From NCBI RefSeq assembly GCF_000236705.1, contig NC_016599.1, positions 620,001 through 684,000 of the forward strand: DNA of 64,000 nt. The letters run 5' to 3'. Shown one piece after another: positions 24,958 to 33,240 of this stretch (position 1 is its first letter; the number at the start of each line of letters is the position of its first letter). A program made the translations under genes and the position numbers. The DNA comes from Owenweeksia hongkongensis DSM 17368 (GTDB taxonomy: Bacteria; Bacteroidota; Bacteroidia; Flavobacteriales; Schleiferiaceae). The notes beneath the pieces are model-generated. The model was given only the letters and a program-made list of their open reading frames with translations. It searched no databases and was not told the DNA's origin.

Positions 24958-25624
24958 AGTGTCCAATATTTTGTGGCCAAATGGAAGTTTTAACTTAAAG
25001 GCCTTACTATAGTGAAATTTGCCCTGAACACAACGGTGGATTTTCAGTCTTAAACCTGATTCATGGTCATTACTTTTCGAGACGACTGGCCTCATTTATG
25101 AAAGTCCGGTTTTCAAAGTAAAGCCTTAGTGAGAATGGGAAGCTCCGAACTTGTTACGGAAATCACCCAGCCGAACTTGGCTTTACAAAGAAAATAAGGC
25201 CTTGAACTTTTGCTTCGTTTTGGTTCAAGCCAAAATGAAGAGGAAAAATTAATTACGTAAACAAGCTTCTTAGTGTCGGCAGTTGGTTTTTGAAAACGAA
25301 TCCCCAAAAAGTTTCTGCTTAAACGAAATTCTGTAAGAGCAAATGTGCCGCAGCAGAGCGAGGCTTATTTGCTCGTGGAAACGAAAACCGCGCGCGGGCA
25401 AAAAAATACTCACATGCTAATATTTTTTTAAGGAGTTCGTGAGCTCGCTTCGCTACGGTTGAAAGCTTAATGGCTTTCGGAGCTGAGGCCAAGTCAGCCG
25501 CTATGGCAAATTGCGGCTATTTCTACATAATGGCTAATTATAGGAAAAACCCGGAGACGTAATTTAGTTTTAAACTCGCGGAGACGGATCTCTATTTGGG
25601 CTTTAGCCTGGAGCGCAGCGGAAA

Positions 25625-25812
25625 CATAATATCATTATAGGAAAACTTCAGAACGAAATTCTTCGTGAGGTAATCCGTAAATGCGATTCGAAATCTCCTT
25701 AACATAAAATCGGCCGATATCGGGCTATCACCGCGATATCTGATTTTATGTTAAATACTCGCTTTGCTCGTATTACGGAGATTTCTTAATTTTTCCTATA
25801 ATTAATATTATG
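25625..25812. mobile_element. MITE-like element, 188 bp, with inverted terminal repeats
   Basis: The left end CATAATAT-c-ATTATAGGAAAA (25625-25645) is the inverted complement of the right end TTTTCCTATAAT-ta-ATATTATG (25791-25812). Inside lies a second nested inverted repeat, TAACATAAAATC...GATATC and GATATC...GATTTTATGTTA. No coding capacity is present. Partial copies occur at 22481-22546 (right end) and 25526-25548 (left end). This is the structure of a non-autonomous transposable repeat. Confidence 0.65.
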
Positions 25813-25834
25813 TCAAATAGTATTTTTGACAAAT

Positions 25835-25862
25835 AAAAAGGGACACCGATTTGGCATCCCTT
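25835..25862 (-). terminator. Terminator of the TPR protein gene
   Basis: Arms aaggga (25838-25843) and tccctt (25857-25862) enclose a 13-nt loop with further CC/GG pairing. On the minus strand five U residues follow. It lies about 30 bp after the gene's stop. Confidence 0.6.
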
Positions 25863-25890
25863 CAATAATCTGTTTAAAAGCTATACTCTA

Positions 25891-27198
25891 TTACAAAGCT
25901 TCAATCTCCGTTTGTATAGTTTTTGCTTTTTCGTACATCTTTAGTTTATAGTACACTTCTTTCAAAGCGCTCAAGGTGTCCTTATCCTTAGGATCTACGG
26001 TATGCGCCTTTTCAAAAAATGGTAATGCCTTTTCAAACTGTGCATTTTGCTCTTTTTGTAAAGCATTATACTTACTAGTTTCATTTAGTTTCAAGGCATT
26101 CATCTTTTCTGTAATGGCGTTTGCCTCTTCCACATAAGTCAAACCAGACATATACAATGGTTCTACATAGTTAGGGTCAAGCTCAATTGCTTTTGCATAA
26201 GCTGCTCTTGCCTTTTCAAGATCCTTTGTTTCAGTTTGAATAATGTATCCTTTAATATACTGGAATAGTTTATTTGAAGGATCCTTTTCAATTGCCTTAT
26301 TAAGGTTTACTAAAGCTTTCTCATATTCTTGTTTTTCAAGGAATGTTTGAAGTTCAGCTCTCAAAAGTGCTTCGTTTTCAGGGAACATTTCTCTTCCTTT
26401 AGAAACCCAGTTGTCATAAGCAGCTGTATCACCCTCTTTTTTGTTGAGACTAGCCGCGGTAAGGTATAAATCAGGACGAACATCTCCCTCAATAACTGGA
26501 TCTGTAACTGCACCAGATTTCACGCTCAGTTCCATTTGTTTTTTGCTTCCAAACTCTACGGGGTCACCAGTAGCTGCATTTTTAGCTTTATACTGTAAGC
26601 CTCTGTAGTTCATAGCAATAAGCTCTTCAGTAATTTCAATTGCTTTGGCATTATTTCCTGCTTGCTGAGCCATAAGAGCGGCATTGTAAAGCATTGACGT
26701 ATCAGTACCTATACCGAAATCTTTCTTCAAATCATAAGTGCGCTGGAAGTCAATAAATGCATTTGCATAATCTTCTTTACCACTCGCTTCAATTCCACGA
26801 GAAGCATATGCGTTTGCCAGATAAGGAAGCTGTTGCTTTACATCATCAGTATAACGCTCCTTCCCTATTTGTTTTTCATACTCTATAAGATTTTTAAAAC
26901 CTTCTGCAGCTTTATCCAATGCATCAGGGTCCAAAGCTTTAATGGCTTCATCAGAACTTTGAGTCAATCTAAAGTTGATTAGACCTTTGTAGTAATAAAA
27001 CTTTGCTAAATCTTTACTACGAACTTCACTAAGGCTCTTGGTGCCAATGATTTGTCCAGCTTCATCAATGTAGCTTTTGGCTTCTGCAAGATCTTGACGG
27101 TCTGCTGCAATTACAGCACTTGTAATTTTGGGTCCTTCCTGAGCAGCTAGGCTAAAGCCAAAAATTGCTGCTAATAGTAAGAATGTATGTCTCATCAT
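25891..27198 (-). CDS. Exported TPR-repeat protein
   Basis: This is a 435-residue protein with a signal peptide (MRHTFLLLAAIFGFSLAAQ) and repeated tetratricopeptide helices. Clear repeats are YANAFIDFQRTYDLKKDFG, YEKALVNLNKAIEKDPSNKLFQYI, LEKARAAYAKAIELDPNYVEPLYMSG and FEKALPFFEKAHTVDPKDKDTLSAL. TPR proteins act as scaffolds for protein-protein contacts, and periplasmic TPR proteins of this kind are common in Flavobacteriia; the partner is unknown. The second ATG (27195) is the more natural start. A -7 box TATTTTTG lies on the minus strand at 27223-27216. A terminator ends the gene, so it is probably monocistronic. Confidence 0.85.
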   Translation of the reverse strand: MMRHTFLLLAAIFGFSLAAQEGPKITSAVIAADRQDLAEAKSYIDEAGQIIGTKSLSEVRSKDLAKFYYYKGLINFRLTQSSDEAIKALDPDALDKAAEGFKNLIEYEKQIGKERYTDDVKQQLPYLANAYASRGIEASGKEDYANAFIDFQRTYDLKKDFGIGTDTSMLYNAALMAQQAGNNAKAIEITEELIAMNYRGLQYKAKNAATGDPVEFGSKKQMELSVKSGAVTDPVIEGDVRPDLYLTAASLNKKEGDTAAYDNWVSKGREMFPENEALLRAELQTFLEKQEYEKALVNLNKAIEKDPSNKLFQYIKGYIIQTETKDLEKARAAYAKAIELDPNYVEPLYMSGLTYVEEANAITEKMNALKLNETSKYNALQKEQNAQFEKALPFFEKAHTVDPKDKDTLSALKEVYYKLKMYEKAKTIQTEIEAL

Positions 27199-27383
27199 TA
27201 TTATTTGGTTTTGGGCAAAAATAAAATTATTTATGGCATCTCCTTGCCAAATACTGTTCCAAAGCCGTTTAATTACACTTTAAGGTAAAATTGAAACTTT
27301 GTGAATTTATTATTCGCTAAGGTTAGTAAACCTTTAGGCTTTTGGTTAGTTTTAAGATTTGAATCTTATAAAAGAAACGATAT

Positions 27384-27683
27384 ATGAAAATGGACATTCA
27401 GACTGTAGGTTTCCACGCAGATGTGACACTTACCGATTACGCAAGACAAAAAACTGAAGGGTTGGTAAAGTATTATGACAAAATAGTTGGAGCAGAGATA
27501 TACCTCAAACTAGTACAAGATGGAAAGGAGCAAAATAAAGTGGCGGAAATAAAACTCAATATTCCTGGAAACGACATCTTCGCTTCTAGCCAAAGTCCAA
27601 AATTTGAAGGCTCAATTAATGACTCTATTGAAAAGCTTAAAGGACAAATACGAAAGCTTAAAACAAAACTACAGGCCCATTAA
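27384..27683 (+). CDS. hpf: Ribosome hibernation promoting factor HPF/RaiA family (short form)
   Basis: This is a 99-residue protein with the S30AE fold: MDIQTVGFHADVTLTDYARQKTEGLVKYYDKIVGAEIYLK, then AEIKLNIPGNDIFASSQSPKFEGSINDSIEKLKGQIRKLK. Family members bind the 30S subunit in stationary phase and block translation or drive dimerisation. The length corresponds to the short form, without the C-terminal dimerisation domain of long HPF. The gene is alone and ends at a strong hairpin shared with the convergent MazG-like gene. Confidence 0.93.
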   Translation: MKMDIQTVGFHADVTLTDYARQKTEGLVKYYDKIVGAEIYLKLVQDGKEQNKVAEIKLNIPGNDIFASSQSPKFEGSINDSIEKLKGQIRKLKTKLQAH

Positions 27684-27708
27684 AACATGAGCCACCAAAA
27701 GGAATTTA

Positions 27709-27741
27709 AAAAGCCGCTCCGACATCTTCGGGGCGGCTTTT
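27709..27741. terminator. Bidirectional terminator between hpf and the MazG-like gene
   Basis: A 9-bp stem AAAAGCCGC / GCGGCTTTT (27709-27717, 27733-27741) extended by CC/GG pairing, with A- and T-runs on both sides, can serve both convergent genes. Confidence 0.85.
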
Positions 27742-27745
27742 ACTT

Positions 27746-28144
27746 TTATAGCGCTCCTTTTTTCTTTAGAATAGCTTCAATGTTGGGTCTAAAATAATTA
27801 CTCCCCTTCAGTATCTTACCGTCTTCACGGTATATGGGTTCTCCATTTCCATCTAGCTTGCTCATATTACTTTGCTGTATTTCTTCAAATACATCTTCTA
27901 TTATATCCTGCAAACCATGCTTAAGAATAGTTCCACATAAGATATACATCATATCGCCCAGGGCATCAGCAATTTCCGTAAGGTCACCATTTTGAGCAGC
28001 CTCCAAATACTCATCATTCTCTTCCTTCATCAAGTTGTAGCGAAGCATATACCCGTCTTCACTCAGTTGAGCAATCGGCTTTTCCTCGTTTCCTATTTTA
28101 AAAGTATTGTGAAATAATGCTACGTGGTCAATTTGCTTCTTCAT
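27746..28144 (-). CDS. MazG/PRA-PH-like nucleotide pyrophosphohydrolase
   Basis: This is a 132-residue all-alpha protein. The motif KEENDEYLEAAQNGDLTEIADALGDMMYILCG gives the EExxE and ExxD metal-binding pattern of the MazG / phosphoribosyl-ATP pyrophosphohydrolase superfamily. The C-terminal SNMSKLDGNGEPIYREDGKILKG is characteristic of the group often annotated as phosphoribosyl-ATP diphosphatase-like. It is not next to his genes, so a housekeeping role in removing non-canonical nucleotides is more likely; the substrate is not readable. It is divergent from the small membrane protein at 28181. Confidence 0.85.
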   Translation of the reverse strand: MKKQIDHVALFHNTFKIGNEEKPIAQLSEDGYMLRYNLMKEENDEYLEAAQNGDLTEIADALGDMMYILCGTILKHGLQDIIEDVFEEIQQSNMSKLDGNGEPIYREDGKILKGSNYFRPNIEAILKKKGAL

Positions 28145-28180
28145 GGTATCTTTGTAAAAATTTTGGTAAAACTACACACT

Positions 28181-28375
28181 ATGGAAAACATCACCACCGG
28201 CCATTGGATTTTTGCAGGCATCTTTTTAACGGCTTTTGTTGGATACCTTATATGGAGCTACCGTAAAGACCTGAACCTGCATAAAATACAATATGGTGGC
28301 TCAGGTTATTTTCTTGGTGGATTATTGCTTATTCTGTTTCTATTATATATTGTAAAGCAGTTTGTTTTAAGCTAG
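28181..28375 (+). CDS. Small membrane protein with two helices
   Basis: This is a 64-residue protein with two hydrophobic helices, TGHWIFAGIFLTAFVGYLIWSY and GYFLGGLLLILFLLYIVKQF, separated by a basic loop (RKDLNLHKIQYGGSG). I chose the ATG at 28181; a longer frame from 28124 would run into the divergent promoter region. TATCTTTG at 28147-28154 fits a -7 box. The stop TAG is shared with that of the convergent carboxypeptidase gene as CTAG. Similar small proteins are widespread in Flavobacteriia, with no known role. Confidence 0.75.
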   Translation: MENITTGHWIFAGIFLTAFVGYLIWSYRKDLNLHKIQYGGSGYFLGGLLLILFLLYIVKQFVLS

Positions 28376-29574
28376 CTCATCTCCCCTTTTGCAAGTTGTA
28401 TTATACTGCCGTCTTCCTTTATTATTTCAAAATTGGCCACTTTTTCAAACTCAGGCCTTGATTTTGAGCAGTCAATGTGTCCGCCCGCTAAGTCTTTAAA
28501 GGCAAAGTGAAACTGCAAGTCTCCAATATCCTGCACGTATAACTTTCGCTCCAATTGATTGGTTTCAAAGTTTGGCAGCTCCTTATATAATAGGCCAATA
28601 TCTGCTTTTAGGCTTTGTCCTTTGTAGTTCAGCGTAGAATCGCGAATTATCACATCCAGCATATTCATACTATTCTCTGGTATAGCCTTATATTTTTCTA
28701 TTGCATCAGCAGGAATATCGTTGTTCGCAATCTTGGCTAGTCCTTCTACCAAGCACAGAAAGTTCATTTTACGGGCATTGTCCCTAAACTCATCGTTGGC
28801 ATATGCTCCGGACTCTATTAATACACAAGGAATTTTGGATTTATGAAAATACTCTCCAAGGGCTCTCGGATAAAACTCATCCGAATATTTACCAACGTGG
28901 CCTGGTAAATGAGCTTCAACCACAGTCGCCAACTCACTGATCAAGTTCATGCTTTTTTCACGAGTGGGTGTCATTGTTTTTTCAAGGTCGGCTGAGGCCG
29001 CCAAAAAGCTAATAGTCGCGCTTTTATCACTTGTACCTACCGTAAATATATTTCTTTGATCATGAAGGTTAAAGGCCCATTCTGGTTTGTTTTCCTCTAC
29101 CCAATCCGTTAATATTTTTAGTTCAGGCATAGCCAAGCTCGCTGCATCCCTATTAGGGTCAATATCCAAAGCATTTCTCCTGGTAAAGCGCTCCGCCCCA
29201 TCCGGGTTGAGCATAGGTATCATAGTGATTTCAAGGTTGTCAAAAAGGATTTTTCGCAAACTGTCGTATGTATCACTTTTGGTAAGAAAGTTCAAAAAAT
29301 CAATAAGCGCCATTGTTGCCGTTGGTTCGTTACCATGCATCTGTGTCCATAGTACTACCTTGGTTTTCCCGCTCCCATATTTCAATTTATAAATAGGTCT
29401 TCCTTCAATCGACTTTCCTGCTTCACCAATTTCAAGATTATGACCTTCATACTTTTTTAATTTATCATAAAGAAAACTTGGCCTGAGCCACCTGTGTCTA
29501 AAATCCTGTTCTATAAATTGTCCGTAATCTCTCGATTCAAAATATGTTGAAGCCATTTCACTTGTTGTTTGCAT
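28372..29574 (-). CDS. M14-family zinc carboxypeptidase
   Basis: This is a 400-residue protein of the M14 metallocarboxypeptidase fold. The zinc signature HGNEP (QMHGNEPTATMALIDFL) gives His and Glu ligands, the third ligand is in WAFNLHDQRN, and substrate-binding DPNRDA and the later SIPCVLIESGAYAND complete the domain within about residues 45-270. The C-terminal 120 residues are a separate region without a recognised motif. No signal peptide is evident, so it is probably cytoplasmic. A TAACTTTG box on the minus strand at 29596-29589 fits a promoter. The ATG at 29556 (MASTYF) is an alternative start. Confidence 0.88.
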   Translation of the reverse strand: MQTTSEMASTYFESRDYGQFIEQDFRHRWLRPSFLYDKLKKYEGHNLEIGEAGKSIEGRPIYKLKYGSGKTKVVLWTQMHGNEPTATMALIDFLNFLTKSDTYDSLRKILFDNLEITMIPMLNPDGAERFTRRNALDIDPNRDAASLAMPELKILTDWVEENKPEWAFNLHDQRNIFTVGTSDKSATISFLAASADLEKTMTPTREKSMNLISELATVVEAHLPGHVGKYSDEFYPRALGEYFHKSKIPCVLIESGAYANDEFRDNARKMNFLCLVEGLAKIANNDIPADAIEKYKAIPENSMNMLDVIIRDSTLNYKGQSLKADIGLLYKELPNFETNQLERKLYVQDIGDLQFHFAFKDLAGGHIDCSKSRPEFEKVANFEIIKEDGSIIQLAKGEMS

Positions 29575-29719
29575 TTAATACCAGGGCTCAAAGTTACCTA
29601 CATAATGTGTAATAGTAATTAGGTAAGGCAAGCTTCATTGAAGTAAATGGGTGTAATCTGGAGATTAGATTTAGGCTTCCTTGAAGAAAAAAACTAGCAA
29701 CTCTTGTTTTCTTTGATTT

Positions 29720-29738
29720 ACATTTGTTTTACAAATGT
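29720..29738. promoter_or_regulatory. Palindromic operator candidate, distal copy
   Basis: ACATTTGT-ttt-ACAAATGT is a perfect inverted repeat with 8-bp arms. It contains the same TTTACAAATGT motif as the site at the promoter of the XRE gene. Confidence 0.55.
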
Positions 29739-29862
29739 GTTCCTGATTTTTTATGGTTTGTTATGCTGCTTTAATTCAGTTTATTAAAGTCTTTTTGTTA
29801 AATTAAAATTTCAAACAAAAAAGGTTTGGGTTGCCATCTTTTTTTATTTTTTCAACCTCTTG

Positions 29863-29900
29863 TTGTCAAACAAAAGTATTTTTTACATTTACAAATGTAA
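29863..29900 (+). promoter_or_regulatory. Promoter with overlapping operator for the XRE regulator
   Basis: TTG (29863-29865) and TACATTTA (29884-29891), 18 bp apart, form a plausible promoter. The -7 box lies within the palindrome TTACATTT-ac-AAATGTAA (29883-29900), so a bound protein would block transcription. A further TTTACAAATG overlaps the start codon at 29919. Confidence 0.6.
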
Positions 29901-29918
29901 TTAGAATGTAATTTACAA

Positions 29919-30440
29919 ATGGAAGATATAGCACAACGGATAAAAGAGCTTATTGATGACCAGGGTTTAAGCAATACTGACTTCGCTAAAGAAGCTAATT
30001 TAAACCCCGCAATTATTAGTCATATATTAAGTGGAAGAAACAAGCCGAGTTTACAAGTAATTAATCAGATAAAAGAATCATTTACAAATGTAAACTTAGA
30101 TTACTTGATCACAGGTTCAGGGCAGTTGTATATTGATGTTACAAATGTAAATACAAAAGAAAAGCCAGTTGAAAACAACTTATTCGGACAAGTAGGTGGA
30201 CTACCCATGGAGGGTGTACGCGTTGTTTCGGAGCCCGGTACCATTCCTGCAAAAGCTCCAGAAGAGCCGGTGGAAAAAACTACTGAAATCGAGAAGCCAG
30301 CGCCCCCCTCCCATTCTTTAAATGACCATTTGGATAAAAAACCAAAAACCGTAGAGAATAGTAAAGAGCCTGACGTAAAGGAAGTTGAGCAAATCGTCAT
30401 ATTCTATACTAATGGTAGTTTCAAGGCTTATCGCCCATAA
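29919..30440 (+). CDS. XRE-family helix-turn-helix regulator, probably autoregulated
   Basis: This is a 173-residue protein. Residues 1-65 form a Cro/C1-type HTH: QRIKELIDDQGLSNTDFAKEANLNPAIISHILSGRNKPSLQVINQIKESF. The middle is a Pro/Glu/Lys-rich linker (PAKAPEEPVEKTTEIEKPAPP), and the C-terminus VEQIVIFYTNGSFKAYRP is a short beta motif typical of Bacteroidota XRE proteins. No peptidase domain is fused. TTTACAAATG-type motifs occur upstream, at the start codon and twice inside the gene (30081-30094 and 30139-30150, both coding for TNVN), suggesting dense autoregulation. The next gene has its own promoter. Confidence 0.88.
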   Translation: MEDIAQRIKELIDDQGLSNTDFAKEANLNPAIISHILSGRNKPSLQVINQIKESFTNVNLDYLITGSGQLYIDVTNVNTKEKPVENNLFGQVGGLPMEGVRVVSEPGTIPAKAPEEPVEKTTEIEKPAPPSHSLNDHLDKKPKTVENSKEPDVKEVEQIVIFYTNGSFKAYRP

Positions 30441-30441
30441 G

Positions 30442-30472
30442 TTTAAAATTCGCTTAAGCTTTATTACTTTTG
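30442..30472 (+). promoter_or_regulatory. Promoter of the DUF6580 gene
   Basis: TTTA (30442-30445) and TACTTTTG (30465-30472), 19 bp apart, match the Bacteroidota promoter. The -7 box ends 21 bp before the chosen ATG at 30494 and so supports that start over an upstream one. Confidence 0.55.
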
Positions 30473-30493
30473 CCTTTAAATACAAAGACAACC

Positions 30494-31051
30494 ATGCAAC
30501 AGCAAAATAGAATCATCGTACTTATTACTCTTATTGTAGCCGCAATTACAACACGCTTTTTGCCACATGCTCCTAATTTTACTGCTGTTGGAGCCACTGC
30601 CCTATTTGGAGGCGTTTTGTTTAGAAATAATTTAAGAGCCTTTATGATTCCGGCCATTGCTCTTTTTGCAAGTGATTTAGTACTAAACAACCTTGTGTAT
30701 GGTCAGTATTACGAAGGTTTTCAATGGTTAACTCCGGGCTTTGCATTTATATACGGGGCATTTTTCATTACTGTATTAATGGGCCGTTATTTTACCAGCG
30801 GATTTAAAGCGCTTCCATTGATTGGTGCTGGTTTAGCTTCTGCTATAGTTTTTTACCTATTAACCAACTTTGGAGCTTGGTTGGGTAGCCCAATGTATCC
30901 ACAAACTTTTGGAGGTCTTATTCAGTCTTACGTTGCCGGTCTTCCTTTCTTGTTGAACCAAGTTGCTGGAACAGCCTTTTACGGTGTAATTATGTTTTCT
31001 GCTGCATATTTCCTTACTGGTGCTCACAAGCCTAGTACGGTAAATGCTTAG
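30494..31051 (+). CDS. DUF6580-type integral membrane protein, possible ECF-like transporter component
   Basis: This is a 185-residue membrane protein with about five helices: RIIVLITLIVAAITTRFLPHAPNFTAVGATALFGGVLF, FMIPAIALFASDLVLNN, FAFIYGAFFITVLMGRY, PLIGAGLASAIVFYLLTNFGAWLG and GTAFYGVIMFSAAYFLTG. The pattern is that of the DUF6580 family, described as putative transport proteins and shaped like the S-components of ECF vitamin transporters. The nearby CobT-like and BtuG-like genes make a corrinoid substrate conceivable, but this is inference. It overlaps the FAD oxidase gene by 8 bp, so the two are co-translated. Confidence 0.78.
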   Translation: MQQQNRIIVLITLIVAAITTRFLPHAPNFTAVGATALFGGVLFRNNLRAFMIPAIALFASDLVLNNLVYGQYYEGFQWLTPGFAFIYGAFFITVLMGRYFTSGFKALPLIGAGLASAIVFYLLTNFGAWLGSPMYPQTFGGLIQSYVAGLPFLLNQVAGTAFYGVIMFSAAYFLTGAHKPSTVNA

Positions 31052-32165
31052 TATTTGGGAAACAGATTCTTTCTATTTTCCTACAGACATCCTTATTATT
31101 GGCGCTGGGCTCACAGGGCTTAATACTGCTATTGAGATAAAATCAAGAAAACCAGGATTAAGTATTCGGGTTGTTGAGCGCGGTTTATTCCCATCCGGTG
31201 CATCGATAAAAAATGCTGGGTTTGCTTGTTTTGGCAGTCTCTCCGAAATCTTAGACGATACCAAACAGATTGGCGAGCAAAAGGCTCTTGAGCGAGTGCA
31301 GACGCGCTACTTAGGTATTCAAAAATTATTGACTCGTGTCTCCCCTTCTGATGTTGACTTCCATAAAGATGATGGTTATGAGATTTTTACAGAAAGAGAA
31401 GCTAGTTTGCTTAAGGACTGCAAGGATGCCATACATGATATAAACGCCAAGCTATCAACCCTCTTGGGCTTTGAGCCATATGAGTTTACCTCAAATACAT
31501 TCGGATTCGATACAACATATCCTCTACTTAAAATTAAAGGTGAGGGTGCTTTACATAGCGGGAAACTAGTTACTCAACTTCTGCAAAAAGCAAAATCACT
31601 AGGTGTGATTTTTAACTTTGGCTTTGATATAAAACACATAAACTCACAAGGAACACTATGGTATGTAAGTAATGGAAGTAAGGAGTTTTCTGCCCATAAG
31701 GTTATAGTTGCCACCAATGGCTTTAGTAAAAGGCTGATTCCTGAAGAAGACATAAACCCTGCTCGTGGACAGCTTTTGCTTACAGAATCAATTCCGGGTT
31801 TAAAGCTTAAAGGAACTTTTCATGCCCATGAGGGCTACTTCTACTTTAGAGCAATCGGAGATAAAATACTACTAGGCGGTGGACGAAATGTAGATCGAGA
31901 AAATGAGAACACTGATAGTCAGGAGGTTTCTGGTGTTATCCAATCTGCGTTGGAGGTATTATTATATAAAGTGATTATGCCAGGAAAGGCGTTGAGGATA
32001 GAAAGACGCTGGGCCGGGACAATGGCTTTTGGAAACAATAATGAGAAAGACCCCATCATAAAAGAGCTCCATACTAACTTATTTGTGGGTGCTCGCCTTG
32101 GCGGTATGGGTGTGGCAATGACACCAATGCTAGCAGAAAAATTAGCTGATTTGGTTTTGAAATAA
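31044..32165 (+). CDS. FAD-dependent oxidoreductase, DAO (glycine/D-amino acid oxidase) family
   Basis: This is a 373-residue flavoprotein. The dinucleotide-binding motif DILIIGAGLTGLNTAIEI with RVVERG is at the N-terminus; GASIKNAGFACFGS follows as in amine oxidases of the DAO family. A conserved mid-part is KVIVATNGFSKRLIPE, and the C-terminal FAD segment is ERRWAGTMAFGNN with LFVGARLGGMGVAMTPMLAEKLADLVL. Such enzymes oxidise secondary or D-amines; the substrate is not readable. It overlaps the DUF6580 gene by 8 bp. No terminator is seen before the convergent CobT-like gene. Confidence 0.88.
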   Translation: MLSIWETDSFYFPTDILIIGAGLTGLNTAIEIKSRKPGLSIRVVERGLFPSGASIKNAGFACFGSLSEILDDTKQIGEQKALERVQTRYLGIQKLLTRVSPSDVDFHKDDGYEIFTEREASLLKDCKDAIHDINAKLSTLLGFEPYEFTSNTFGFDTTYPLLKIKGEGALHSGKLVTQLLQKAKSLGVIFNFGFDIKHINSQGTLWYVSNGSKEFSAHKVIVATNGFSKRLIPEEDINPARGQLLLTESIPGLKLKGTFHAHEGYFYFRAIGDKILLGGGRNVDRENENTDSQEVSGVIQSALEVLLYKVIMPGKALRIERRWAGTMAFGNNNEKDPIIKELHTNLFVGARLGGMGVAMTPMLAEKLADLVLK

Positions 32166-32211
32166 AGGTTTAAAACAGAATGTCTAACTAATTTAAAACA
32201 AGACTTGTACC

Positions 32212-33240
32212 CTATTTCTTTGGTGCGAATAAAGTCATGGCATTTTTTAGCAATGGATAAGTATAGGCCACTCCTGCCCCCATCCCTGAAAAACTACTCA
32301 CCTCCAAAAGTGAATCCGCTTTCAATTCATTCAAAATCTCACCATGGATTGGGTCGTTTGAGCGATAGCTAAAAATACAGTAGTCTAAAATACTTGGAGA
32401 TAATTTGCTTGCAGCAAGGGCTGCGGTAGCGGTTACTAGACCATCAATCAAGATTAACATTCTATGCTGGGCTGCACGGAGTATGGCAGCGACCAATGCT
32501 CCTATTTCATACCCTCCATACAAACTGAGAATTGTATAAACATCATGAGATTTTGGATGCGTTTTTAGAGCTTTATCTAAATAGAGTGTTAGTTCTTCTG
32601 GTTCCCCTGCCAGTAACTCTGCTATAGGCTTATCGAGCAAGGCGGCTGCAGTACACCACGCGCTGAATTTTGCACCTCTGGCTAACTCTCCAAACCCAAT
32701 AACATTGCAGCCAGTTTTTCTTTCCTTGTCAACCATCTCCATCCCCACTTGCATACAAGAGTGGAGCTCGGCAGTTGTAATGGCGGGAAATTCTTGAAAA
32801 TTTCTTGTTCCAAAAGCTTGCTTGCGGTCAATTACTTTAGAGCCGTGATGAAGCCAATAATCCAAGGTTCCTTCAAACGAATGATCTACCCCAACATCAA
32901 CTGCCTTTATACTAATGTCAGAGGATTTTGAAAAACCATTTACCGGCAAGGTACCCTGAAGAAAACTTTGAAGGTTAACTTCTGTATGCTGTTCATCTCT
33001 AATAAAGGATGCCAGAGGTTTACTTATACCGTGATCAGAAGCAAAAACTAGGATGGTCGGATTTCGTAATCTGGGATTTACACTATTGAGCACCAATGCA
33101 CTCTTAAATGCCAGCTTTTCAACTGTTTCCAGTTCTTCAATAAACTCTTGACCTGTACCAAGTTTACGGAACAACAAACGCTGGAGGCGCTTGTTATTAA
33201 CACTCTTTATTTCAAAGGAGAAGAGATCACTTAAATCCAA
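32212..33240 (-). CDS. cobT: Divergent CobT-like nicotinate-nucleotide:base phosphoribosyltransferase
   Basis: This is a 342-residue protein of the CobT fold, recognisable by VFASDHGISK, CNVIGFGELARG, ILSLYGGYEIGALVAAILRAAQHRMLILIDGLVTATAAL and the C-terminal LLEVSSFSGMGAGVAYTYPLL. CobT activates dimethylbenzimidazole to its riboside phosphate for the lower ligand of cobalamin. Two conserved stretches deviate: the usual GEMGIGNTT reads GELARGAKF, and the usual RLGEGSGA, holding the catalytic Glu, reads SFSGMGAG without Glu. The enzyme may use another base or have lost this activity. It overlaps the BtuG-like gene by 14 bp and so is co-translated with it. Confidence 0.82.
   Translation of the reverse strand: MDLSDLFSFEIKSVNNKRLQRLLFRKLGTGQEFIEELETVEKLAFKSALVLNSVNPRLRNPTILVFASDHGISKPLASFIRDEQHTEVNLQSFLQGTLPVNGFSKSSDISIKAVDVGVDHSFEGTLDYWLHHGSKVIDRKQAFGTRNFQEFPAITTAELHSCMQVGMEMVDKERKTGCNVIGFGELARGAKFSAWCTAAALLDKPIAELLAGEPEELTLYLDKALKTHPKSHDVYTILSLYGGYEIGALVAAILRAAQHRMLILIDGLVTATAALAASKLSPSILDYCIFSYRSNDPIHGEILNELKADSLLEVSSFSGMGAGVAYTYPLLKNAMTLFAPKK

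Larger units (their letters stand above)
24958..25890. other. Gene-free repeat-rich spacer of about 930 bp
   Basis: I see no gene here. The content is a hairpin at 25213-25241 (CTTCgTTTTGG / CCAAAAtGAAG), a fragment of a MITE end at 25526-25548, a full MITE-like element at 25625-25812 and a terminator at 25835-25862 for the following minus-strand gene. The short frame at 25113-25307 (minus strand) runs through this repeat DNA and is not supported. Confidence 0.6.
29575..29918. other. AT-rich divergent regulatory spacer (344 bp)
   Basis: No gene is visible. The spacer holds a promoter for the carboxypeptidase at its left end. Two palindromic operator candidates for the XRE regulator lie at 29720-29738 and 29883-29900. 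Confidence 0.5.

Noticed and set aside
25113-25307. 64-codon minus-strand frame in the repeat-rich spacer
   Set aside because: It covers a hairpin and repeat DNA; the translation has no recognisable pattern and lies in a gene-free accessory gap.
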